Shown piece after piece: positions 1 to 5,727 of a DNA stretch of 10,290 nucleotides (position 1 is its first letter; each line of letters begins with the position of its first letter). Made by a program: the position numbers and the translations under genes. Source of the DNA: an uncultured Verrucomicrobiota bacterium (GTDB lineage Bacteria; Verrucomicrobiota; Kiritimatiellia; RFP12; UBA1067); the NCBI GenBank assembly GCA_947305585.1, contig CAMZDY010000036.1:1-10290 (forward strand), given 5' to 3'. The notes beneath the pieces are model-generated. The model made no database searches and was not told the DNA's origin. It was given only the letters and a program-made list of their open reading frames with translations.

Positions 1-51
1 AACTGCCTTCTAAGCAGTGGGTAGTGGGTTCGAGTCCCGCCAGGCCCGCCA
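1..51 (+). tRNA. tRNA-Arg(UCU), 3' part only (5' end outside window)
   Basis: The anticodon arm is complete. Stem ACTGC (2-6) pairs with GCAGT (14-18) around the 7-base loop CTTCTAA (7-13), so the anticodon is TCT (9-11), which reads AGA. A 5-base variable loop (19-23) follows. The T arm has stem GTGGG (24-28), loop TTCGAGT (29-35) and stem CCCGC (36-40). The 3' acceptor strand CAGGCCC (41-47), discriminator G48 and an encoded CCA (49-51) complete the molecule. The D arm and the 5' acceptor strand, which should be GGGCCTG, lie to the left of the window. The identity rests on the anticodon loop alone but the folding is unambiguous. Confidence 0.93.
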
Positions 52-75
52 ATTTCAATTAAATCGCTGTGGCTA

Positions 76-104
76 TTGACAAATGGCCGAAAAAATGATA
101 TACT
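76..104 (+). promoter_or_regulatory. Strong sigma70-type promoter for the repeat protein gene
   Basis: A perfect -35 box TTGACA (76-81) is followed by a 17-base spacer and the -10 box TATACT (99-104), one mismatch from TATAAT. A TG at 96-97 is correctly placed for an extended -10 element. Transcription should start near 111, giving a leader of about 68 bases before the ATG at 179. The promoter begins only 24 bases after the tRNA CCA end, and I see no clear terminator hairpin between the two. The leader contains a weak 5-bp hairpin (CTGCA 136-140 with TGCAG 150-154) of doubtful meaning. Confidence 0.85.
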
Positions 105-178
105 ATATGTCAACTAGGTGCAAAATCGCATCTGGCTGCAGTCTGTGCTTGCAGGCAAATCGAAAGAGGTAACGGCAA

Positions 179-814
179 ATGAAAAAACTATTGTTGGTGG
201 CGGTTCTTGGATGTTCGTTGGCGGCGTCGGCGGAATACAACCGGTCGGCTTCGTGGTCGGGCTGGTGGTCGCCGATCGGAGTGGAGTTCGTTTCGTTGCC
301 GTTCCAGATTCCTTTCCCTGCCGGATCGGTGTACGGCGTCAGGACGTGTGCGGCCGGTTTCTACATGGAGAATATGGATGTGATGGGCATTGATGTTTCG
401 GTGGTGGGGGTCACCCGCGAAGCCGAATATGGCATCCAGGCCGGCGGAGTGAACATCGTGGACGGCATTTGCGCCGGCATCCAGGCTGGCTTGATCGATT
501 GGGACAACGCGATGTACGGTCTGCAGGTGGGCGCGGTCAATCTGGACAAGACGATGTGCGGTCTGCAAGTTGGCGTGGCCAGCATAAACGAAGAGGACTG
601 CGTTGGCGTGGCGCTGGGCGCGTTGAATGTTGACGAAAAAAGCTTTATGGGCATTTCCGTCGGTGCCATCAACGTGGCGGACGAGGCGGAAGGCATCCAG
701 ATCGGCGTGGTCAACTACGCCAAGAAAATGCACGGTCTGCAGCTGGGCGTATTCAACGCCATAACCACCGGCAATCCGATTCCGCTGATGATCCTGATGA
801 ACGGCAGTTTCTGA
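179..814 (+). CDS. Exported protein with LA_2272-type GLQxGxxN surface repeats
   Basis: A 211-aa protein with a Sec signal: MKK, then a hydrophobic stretch (4-16) and a signal peptidase I site ASA|E at 16-19. A VLGC at 9-12 could instead act as a weak lipobox, so lipoprotein attachment cannot be excluded. From about residue 70 to 193 it consists of nine 14-15 residue units of the pattern G-[IL]-x-x-G-x-[VIL]-[ND], with unit glycines near 70, 85, 100, 114, 128, 143, 158, 172 and 186. It ends in a hydrophobic segment rich in Pro, Leu and Met and a final Phe. This pattern matches the LA_2272 surface-repeat family known from Leptospira and many anaerobes. A repeated-strand solenoid exposed at the cell surface or in the periplasm is likely, but the function is unknown. 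The start is supported by AGAGGT (165-170), 8 bases before the ATG. It has its own strong promoter, so it is probably well expressed. Confidence 0.85.
   Translation: MKKLLLVAVLGCSLAASAEYNRSASWSGWWSPIGVEFVSLPFQIPFPAGSVYGVRTCAAGFYMENMDVMGIDVSVVGVTREAEYGIQAGGVNIVDGICAGIQAGLIDWDNAMYGLQVGAVNLDKTMCGLQVGVASINEEDCVGVALGALNVDEKSFMGISVGAINVADEAEGIQIGVVNYAKKMHGLQLGVFNAITTGNPIPLMILMNGSF
386..757 (+). repeat. Tandem 14-15 codon repeats (nine units) within the exported protein gene
   Basis: Each unit encodes G-[IL]-x-x-G-x-[VIL]-[ND] followed by 5-7 variable, mostly charged residues. The DNA is also partly repeated: versions of ggtctgca(g/a) followed by a tgggcg-like stretch recur near 518, 559 and 733. 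Sequence conservation between units is much stronger in protein than in DNA, so these look like old, diverged repeats and not a freshly expanded array. Confidence 0.8.
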
Positions 815-860
815 TCGCTTCAGGTGCATATTTCCTAACGTCTGTTTTTTAAAAATCCAC

Positions 861-870
861 TAAAGGAGGT
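861..870 (+). promoter_or_regulatory. Perfect Shine-Dalgarno of the ROK-like gene
   Basis: AAGGAGGT (863-870) is the full complement of the usual 16S rRNA 3' end and lies 5 bases before the ATG at 876. It is by far the best ribosome binding site in the six-gene block, which fits a first gene that sets translation for its coupled followers. The gap before it (815-875) holds an AT-rich TTTTTTAAAAA tract but no promoter or terminator that I can defend, so read-through from the promoter at 76-104 is possible. Confidence 0.85.
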
Positions 871-875
871 AACTC

Positions 876-2288
876 ATGGCATGCAAGTGCAAAGGTTGTA
901 GCGAGTTCGTGGCGCCCATGAACGCGCTTTGGGAAATCTACGACGGCATCGGTGCGAAGGCCGACGTGGTGGCGATAGCCTGGGAGCGCGAAGACGGCAA
1001 GATCTTCCGCTACGATCTGCCGATTCCCCAGCGTCTCGATCCGAAGGCCGCCAAACAGGTGAGCTATGTGGTGGACCGGATAGCCAAGTTCATCGTATGG
1101 TCTGCCGGTGGCTGGAAGTTGTATCTGGCGGGTCCCGACGCGGTGGTGCAGCCTGTCGCCAAGGCCTATACGCCCAAGGGTTCGCGCAAGTTCGACTATG
1201 GCTTCTTCTCCGATCTCTATGGGCGCCCCGTCGAGGCGGTGGTGCTTCCGCTCAAGAAGATGCCCGAAACGAACGAGACGCTCACCAAGGTCAAGACGGT
1301 GGCGGACGGTTGCCGCATCGGGTTCGATCTGGGCGCCAGCGACTTCAAGATTTCCGCGCTCAACAACGGCAAGGTGGTGTTCTCCAAGGAATTCCCCTGG
1401 GATCCGCGCAACAATCCCGATCCCGAGTATCACTACTCCAAGCTGACGGCCGGGCTCAAGGAAGCCGCCGCCACGCTGCCGCGCGTGGACGCGATCGGCG
1501 GGTCTACGGCCGGTACGCTTGTGGGCAAGAAGATGGGCGTGGCTTCGCTCTTCCGCGCCATCAAGGAGCAGAACCCAGAGAAGTATCCGGTGGCGCAGGA
1601 TATGTTCTTCCGCGTCGAGCGCGATTGGGGCGTGCCGTTCGAGATCTACAACGACGGCGACGTTTCGGCTTTGGCCGGCATGATCACGATGGGCAAGAAG
1701 GGCATCCTGGGCGTGGCGATGGGCTCCTCCGAGGCGGTGGGCTACATCGATCCCTCGGGCGCGCTCACTGGCCGCATCACCGAGTTGGCGTTCGCCCCGG
1801 TCGACTTCAACCCCAACGCCCCCAAGTGCGAGTGGTCGGGCGATGCCGGCGTGGGCGCGATGGCGTTCAGCCAGCAGGCCGTCAACTGGCTCGCCGAGAA
1901 GTACGGTTTCGAGTTCCCGGCCGACATGAAGCTCCCCGAGCGCCTCAAGGTGGTGCAGGCGGCCATGGAGAAGGGCGACCAGCGCGCGCTCAAGGTGTAC
2001 GTGCAGATCGGCCGCTTCCTGGCGCACGCGATTCCGTGGTACAACGAGTTCTACGACTACTCCAGCATGATGCTGCTCGGGCGCGTAACCTCCGGCCTTG
2101 GCGGCGACGTGATTCTGGAGACGGCGCAGACCATGCTGAAGGACGTCTATCCCGAATGGGCCGAGAAGATCGAGCTCTTCGTGCCGGACGAACACTTCCG
2201 CCGTCTCGGACAGAGCGTGGCGGCCGCGCAGATTCCCGTAATCAAGAAGTCCGCCGCCAAGAAGCCGGCTAAGAAGGGCAAGAAGTAA
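876..2288 (+). CDS. Divergent ROK/ASKHA-fold sugar kinase-like protein
   Basis: This 470-aa protein has an ASKHA (actin/hexokinase) ATPase core of ROK type from about residue 146. The phosphate-1 loop is IGFDLGASDFKISAL (148-162). A YNDGDVSALAG segment (258-268) carries the expected ROK catalytic Asp at 260, and GVAMGSSEAVG (279-289) resembles phosphate-2. LLGRVTSGLGG (400-410) resembles the adenosine motif. The ROK zinc motif CxCGxxGC is absent: after TELAF (302-306) only C318 remains. About 145 residues precede the core, beginning with a CKCKGC cluster (3-8), and the protein ends in a Lys/Ala-rich tail (456-470). Typical ROK kinases are near 300 aa. Substrate is unknown. The NahK-like gene starting one base after the stop suggests a role in hexose or amino-sugar phosphorylation. 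A non-catalytic sensing role is an alternative. Confidence 0.75.
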   Translation: MACKCKGCSEFVAPMNALWEIYDGIGAKADVVAIAWEREDGKIFRYDLPIPQRLDPKAAKQVSYVVDRIAKFIVWSAGGWKLYLAGPDAVVQPVAKAYTPKGSRKFDYGFFSDLYGRPVEAVVLPLKKMPETNETLTKVKTVADGCRIGFDLGASDFKISALNNGKVVFSKEFPWDPRNNPDPEYHYSKLTAGLKEAAATLPRVDAIGGSTAGTLVGKKMGVASLFRAIKEQNPEKYPVAQDMFFRVERDWGVPFEIYNDGDVSALAGMITMGKKGILGVAMGSSEAVGYIDPSGALTGRITELAFAPVDFNPNAPKCEWSGDAGVGAMAFSQQAVNWLAEKYGFEFPADMKLPERLKVVQAAMEKGDQRALKVYVQIGRFLAHAIPWYNEFYDYSSMMLLGRVTSGLGGDVILETAQTMLKDVYPEWAEKIELFVPDEHFRRLGQSVAAAQIPVIKKSAAKKPAKKGKK

Positions 2289-2289
2289 G

Positions 2290-3327
2290 ATGAGCAACCG
2301 CAACTACACCCAGGAGGAGTTGGCTCAGGCCCTCTCCTCCATGGGCGTCACCGACCAGACCTCGGTCGAACGCTACGGATCCGGCCATATCAACGACACC
2401 TTCAAGGTGGAGACGAAACGCGGCGCGCGCTACATCCTGCAGCGCGTAAATACCGATATCTTCCCGCCCGAAATGCTGAAGGCCAACGTGCTCCGGGTGA
2501 CGGAGCATCTCGCCAAGAAGGGTATCCGTTCGCTGGAGGTCAAGGGTTACGAAAATCCCTGGCGCCTTTATTCGTTCCTCGAGGGCTATACGTCCGTCGA
2601 CCTCGTCACCAATCCGGCGCAGGCGGAGCTCGTGGCGGGTGCGTTCGCCAAGTTCCAGAACGACCTTGCCGACCTGCCCGAACCGCGTCTCGGTGAGATC
2701 ATCCCCAAGTTCCACAACACGGTCGACCGCCTGCGGCTTCTCGACGAGGCGGCGGCGAAGGACGTAAAGGGTCGCAAGGCGCTGGTCTCCAAGGAGCTTG
2801 CCTGGGTCGACGCGCGTCGCGAAGAAGCGGCCAAGATCGTGAAGCTGATGGAGTCGGGCGAGATACCCGAGCGCATCACCCACAACGACACCAAGATCAA
2901 CAACGTCATGCTGGCGCCCGACGGCACCAATGTGGTGATCGATCTCGACACCACGATGCCAGGTTCCGCGCTGTATGATTTCGGCGACATGGTGCGCACC
3001 TCTTCGGCCGCGGCGGCGGAGGACGAGAAGGATCTCTCGAAGGTCTATTCCAAGAAGGAATACTTCGAGGCGCTCGTGAAGGGCTACCTCGCGCAGGCGA
3101 AGTTCCTGAACGAGGCGGAAAAGGCCAACCTGGCGTTCTCCGGCCGGCTTATCACGATGACGATCGGCATCCGGTTCCTCACCGACTACCTTGCGGGCGA
3201 TACGTATTTCCGCACCGCCTACGACGACCACAATCTGGTCCGTTGCCATACGCAGTTCAAGATGGTCGAATCTATGGAGGCGCAGGCCGCCGAATACGAG
3301 GCGATCGTCAGAAAGTACTCGGTTTGA
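2290..3327 (+). CDS. nahK: NahK-like N-acetylhexosamine 1-kinase (aminoglycoside phosphotransferase fold)
   Basis: A 345-aa cytoplasmic kinase, close to the size of Bifidobacterium NahK, which phosphorylates GlcNAc, GalNAc or related hexosamines at C1 using ATP. Visible motifs, in order: nucleotide-loop region GSGHINDTF (30-38); RYILQRVNTDIFP (47-59); catalytic loop HNDTKINN (198-205) with the presumed catalytic Asp200; metal-binding IDLDTTMPG (217-225); DFGD (230-233); and AEDEKDLSKV (243-252). The C-terminal part retains the LAFSG and RFLTDYLAGD blocks that I remember from NahK. NahK normally feeds sugar-1-phosphates to a UTP-dependent uridylyltransferase, for which no gene is in this window. 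The ATG is one base after the ROK-like stop with no good Shine-Dalgarno, so translational coupling is likely. A related hexose 1-kinase with a different sugar preference is the main alternative. Confidence 0.82.
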   Translation: MSNRNYTQEELAQALSSMGVTDQTSVERYGSGHINDTFKVETKRGARYILQRVNTDIFPPEMLKANVLRVTEHLAKKGIRSLEVKGYENPWRLYSFLEGYTSVDLVTNPAQAELVAGAFAKFQNDLADLPEPRLGEIIPKFHNTVDRLRLLDEAAAKDVKGRKALVSKELAWVDARREEAAKIVKLMESGEIPERITHNDTKINNVMLAPDGTNVVIDLDTTMPGSALYDFGDMVRTSSAAAAEDEKDLSKVYSKKEYFEALVKGYLAQAKFLNEAEKANLAFSGRLITMTIGIRFLTDYLAGDTYFRTAYDDHNLVRCHTQFKMVESMEAQAAEYEAIVRKYSV

Positions 3328-4211
3328 AACCCGAAGACCTTCACCTTACCAACTTCTTCGGCGCAGACGACATCATCCCCCATTGCGGGGAGATGTCGCG
3401 CGAAGAAGTTATCCGTCGCCTGACGCCGGACGAAGAATCCTACCGTCAGGTGGCGGCGCGCGAGGCGATGGGCTCCACCGTGATCCGCGACGGACTTGCG
3501 GTGCCCCATGCCCGCCTGGCTGACATCGGCGAGCCTAAAGTGCGGATCGCCACAAGCGAACGCGGTATTGTGTGGCCGGGCGAAAAGTCGGCCGTGCATA
3601 TCGTGTTTCTCCTGCTGATTCCTCAGAACCAACCGGCCCTCTATCTGCAGATTTTGCGCGCGCTCGGCACCGCCCTCAAGGACGATCAAGTGTTGCGCAC
3701 GGTGGCCGCCATGACGAATGCTGGCGACATCTACCGGTTTTTCGAGTCGGGCAAGGCGTATCTGCCGCGCTACATCACGGCCGCCGACATCATGAGCCGC
3801 GAGTTTCTCTATCTGCACGACACCGACACTTTGCAGGTTTGCGTGGATACCATCATCAAGAACGGCGTAAGCGAAATCGCCGTGCTGGATCGCGACAACG
3901 ACCTTAGGGGCATCGTAAAGGCGGGCGGATTGTTGCGCCTGTGCCTGCCGGAATATCTTCTTTGGATGGACGACCTTTCGCCCATCGCCAACTTCGAGCC
4001 GTTTGCGGAGGTGTTGGCCAACGAGCGCAAGACCTGGCTCCGCGAGATCATGGTGGACGATTTCCCGGTGGTCAAGCCTGACGCGCCCGCCATCCAGGTG
4101 GCCGGCGAGATGACGCGATACCGGTCGCCTTGCTGCTATGTGCGCGAAGGCAACAAACTGGTGGGGCTTATCCGCATCAGCGACTTCCTGAACAAGATTT
4201 TCCGCGAGTAG
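3324..4211 (+). CDS. PTS EIIA (mannitol/fructose/Ntr type) fused to a CBS-domain pair
   Basis: Read from the TTG at 3324 this is 295 aa. Residues about 6-141 form a type-2 EIIA domain: REAMGSTVIRDGLAVPHAR (46-64) matches the REKMGST...IPHG block of EIIA-Ntr, which makes His62 the phosphorylation site. Two CBS motifs follow: ITAADIM to GIVKAGGLL (151-204) and LREIMVDDFPVV to LVGLIRISDFL (239-289). They commonly bind adenine nucleotides. No EIIB or EIIC is present, so a regulatory role is more likely than sugar transport. I chose the TTG because it gives a TTGA overlap with the upstream stop and keeps the first strand of the domain (LHLTNFF). The first in-frame ATG (3243) would add 27 residues read out of frame within nahK. 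ATG 3393 would cut into the domain. The transporter gene begins 7 bases later. Confidence 0.85.
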   Translation: MKPEDLHLTNFFGADDIIPHCGEMSREEVIRRLTPDEESYRQVAAREAMGSTVIRDGLAVPHARLADIGEPKVRIATSERGIVWPGEKSAVHIVFLLLIPQNQPALYLQILRALGTALKDDQVLRTVAAMTNAGDIYRFFESGKAYLPRYITAADIMSREFLYLHDTDTLQVCVDTIIKNGVSEIAVLDRDNDLRGIVKAGGLLRLCLPEYLLWMDDLSPIANFEPFAEVLANERKTWLREIMVDDFPVVKPDAPAIQVAGEMTRYRSPCCYVREGNKLVGLIRISDFLNKIFRE

Positions 4212-4218
4212 GATTGCC

Positions 4219-5727
4219 ATGATAAAGTTCAATTCCAAATTGCTGCTGCTCGCAGCCATAGTTTTGGCGGTTTCCTTCGGCGGGAGGTTTGCCGGGTTGG
4301 CCGTCAACACCACCCAGCAGATTACGCTGGCGGTTTTCGCGGGCGTGATCTCCACCACGCTCTTTTTCTGGGAACGGCGCGTGGCGGCGGCGTTCATCGG
4401 CGTGGCGATCTTGATTTCCTGCCATGCGATGACGCTCCATACCATTCTCAAGGCCACCGAGCTCGATATCATCTTCTTCCTGGTGGGGATGATGATCATC
4501 GTAGGCGTCCTCAAGGATCTCGGTTTCTTGACCTGGGTCATCCAGACCATCATCAACCGCCGGAAGATGAACGGCGTGAGCTTTTCGCTCATTCTCTGCG
4601 TGCTGTCGGCCGTGCTCGCATCGGTGGTGGACGAGGTGAGTTCCATCGTGGTGGTGCTGGCGCTCGTGTTCCAGGTGTGCGATACGCTCAAACTGAGGCC
4701 GCATCCATTCGTGCTGATGGCGGTGATGGCCACCAATATCGGATCTTCGGCCACGATGCTCGGCAATCCGGTGGGCATCTTCATCGGCAACAAGGCGGGC
4801 TTCACGTTCGCCCAGTTCCTGGTGGGGGCCACTCCGGTGGCGTTCGCGGCTTTGATGGTGACGCTGGTTCTGACGGTAGTCTGGTTCCGCAAGGATATCC
4901 GGGCCATGACGCTGGCGATGGCGCGCCACCGCAAGATGGGCCTCGGGCCGGCCTTGAAGATTCCGTACAAGACGGGACTCTTCATCCTCTTGGCCACGGT
5001 GTGCATCATCGCTTTCCACCATCAGATAGAGCACTTGCTGGCGCTGGGCGGCGCGGAAAACCACAACGCGTTTCTCATTATGACGCCCCTTATCATGGCG
5101 GGCATTCTCATGATTTGGCGGCCGCACCGCGCACGCCATTACGTGGAGAAGGACGTGGAATGGTGGACGCTCCTCTTCTTCATGCTGCTCTTCGCTATTG
5201 CCGGATCGCTCAACGCGGCCGGCGTGAACGGCGAGCCCAGCATCACGCGCAATCTGGCCGACACGCTTACCGCGCACGTCAAGGGCGGAGCCAAGGCGAT
5301 GATTCCGTTTGTGATCGTCATTTCTTCGCTCGGTTCGGCGTTCGTCGACAATATCGTGTTCGTGGCGGCGTTCACTCCGGTTATCCAGAACCTGTGCGAC
5401 CAGAGTTCGGCTTACGGCATTCTCTGGTGGGCGCTTCTTTTCGGTGCGTGCTTCGGCGGCAACATAACCGTGGTCGGTTCGACGGCGAATATCGTAGCCT
5501 CCGGACTTTTGGAGAAGCATGGGCACGAACCGGTCAAGTTTTTCGACTGGATCAAGATCGGCGCGGTGGTCGGTCTCGTGACCGGGGTGGTCGCGTGGGT
5601 GATGCTCGTGGCCTTTCCGCATGCCACCGGCGAGTCGCAGGAGCCGTCGGCGCCGGTGCCGGTTGTCGAACAGCATCAGCCGGCGGAGCTTGAGATTCCG
5701 TCGATTTCGCCTTATGAACAGAAGTAA
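4219..5727 (+). CDS. IT-superfamily (ArsB/NhaD/SLC13-like) inner-membrane transporter
   Basis: A 502-aa polytopic membrane protein with about 11-13 hydrophobic segments and the two-fold repeat of the ion transporter superfamily. The first half carries VDEVSS (137-142) and TNIGSSATMLGNPVG (172-186). The second half carries FVDNIVF (375-381) and GGNITVVGSTANIVA (413-427). These are counterparts of the LDN and GG(T/N)ATLIG-type signatures of ArsB, NhaD and P-protein/citrate carriers. The C-terminal tail (468-502) is Pro/Glu-rich and hydrophilic. Substrate cannot be read from the sequence: Na+/H+ exchange, a carboxylate or an oxyanion are all possible. There is a modest Shine-Dalgarno, TAGGA (4209-4213). 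The position between an EIIA-CBS protein and an EIIA-fused antiporter suggests control by PTS phosphorylation. The family call is firm, the substrate is not. Confidence 0.82.
   Translation: MIKFNSKLLLLAAIVLAVSFGGRFAGLAVNTTQQITLAVFAGVISTTLFFWERRVAAAFIGVAILISCHAMTLHTILKATELDIIFFLVGMMIIVGVLKDLGFLTWVIQTIINRRKMNGVSFSLILCVLSAVLASVVDEVSSIVVVLALVFQVCDTLKLRPHPFVLMAVMATNIGSSATMLGNPVGIFIGNKAGFTFAQFLVGATPVAFAALMVTLVLTVVWFRKDIRAMTLAMARHRKMGLGPALKIPYKTGLFILLATVCIIAFHHQIEHLLALGGAENHNAFLIMTPLIMAGILMIWRPHRARHYVEKDVEWWTLLFFMLLFAIAGSLNAAGVNGEPSITRNLADTLTAHVKGGAKAMIPFVIVISSLGSAFVDNIVFVAAFTPVIQNLCDQSSAYGILWWALLFGACFGGNITVVGSTANIVASGLLEKHGHEPVKFFDWIKIGAVVGLVTGVVAWVMLVAFPHATGESQEPSAPVPVVEQHQPAELEIPSISPYEQK

Noticed and set aside
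136..154. Hairpin CTGCA/TGCAG in the leader of the repeat protein gene as a riboswitch or attenuator
   Set aside because: Only five base pairs, with no alternative structure, T-run or known aptamer features. Likely chance.
1..178. tRNA 3' end as an integration (att) site for a mobile element
   Set aside because: No integrase, no direct repeat of the tRNA 3' end elsewhere in the window, and the downstream genes look like ordinary chromosome.
811..852. Possible terminator after the repeat protein: short CTGA/TCAG stem, then TTTTTT at 845-850
   Set aside because: The stem is only 4 bp and lies more than 20 bases from the T-run, which does not form an intrinsic terminator.
849..2303. Minus-strand open frame (484 codons) opposite the ROK-like gene
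   Set aside because: Arg/His/Gly/Leu-rich shadow. The plus-strand gene has a perfect Shine-Dalgarno and ASKHA motifs.
3243..3323. ATG start 27 codons upstream for the EIIA-CBS gene
   Set aside because: The extra residues are an out-of-frame reading of the conserved nahK 3' end and lie outside the EIIA fold.
3219..5009. Minus-strand open frame of 596 codons opposite the EIIA-CBS and transporter genes
   Set aside because: Its translation is low-complexity Thr/Met/Arg-rich in part and has no recognisable domain, while the plus strand carries two well-supported genes over the same bases.
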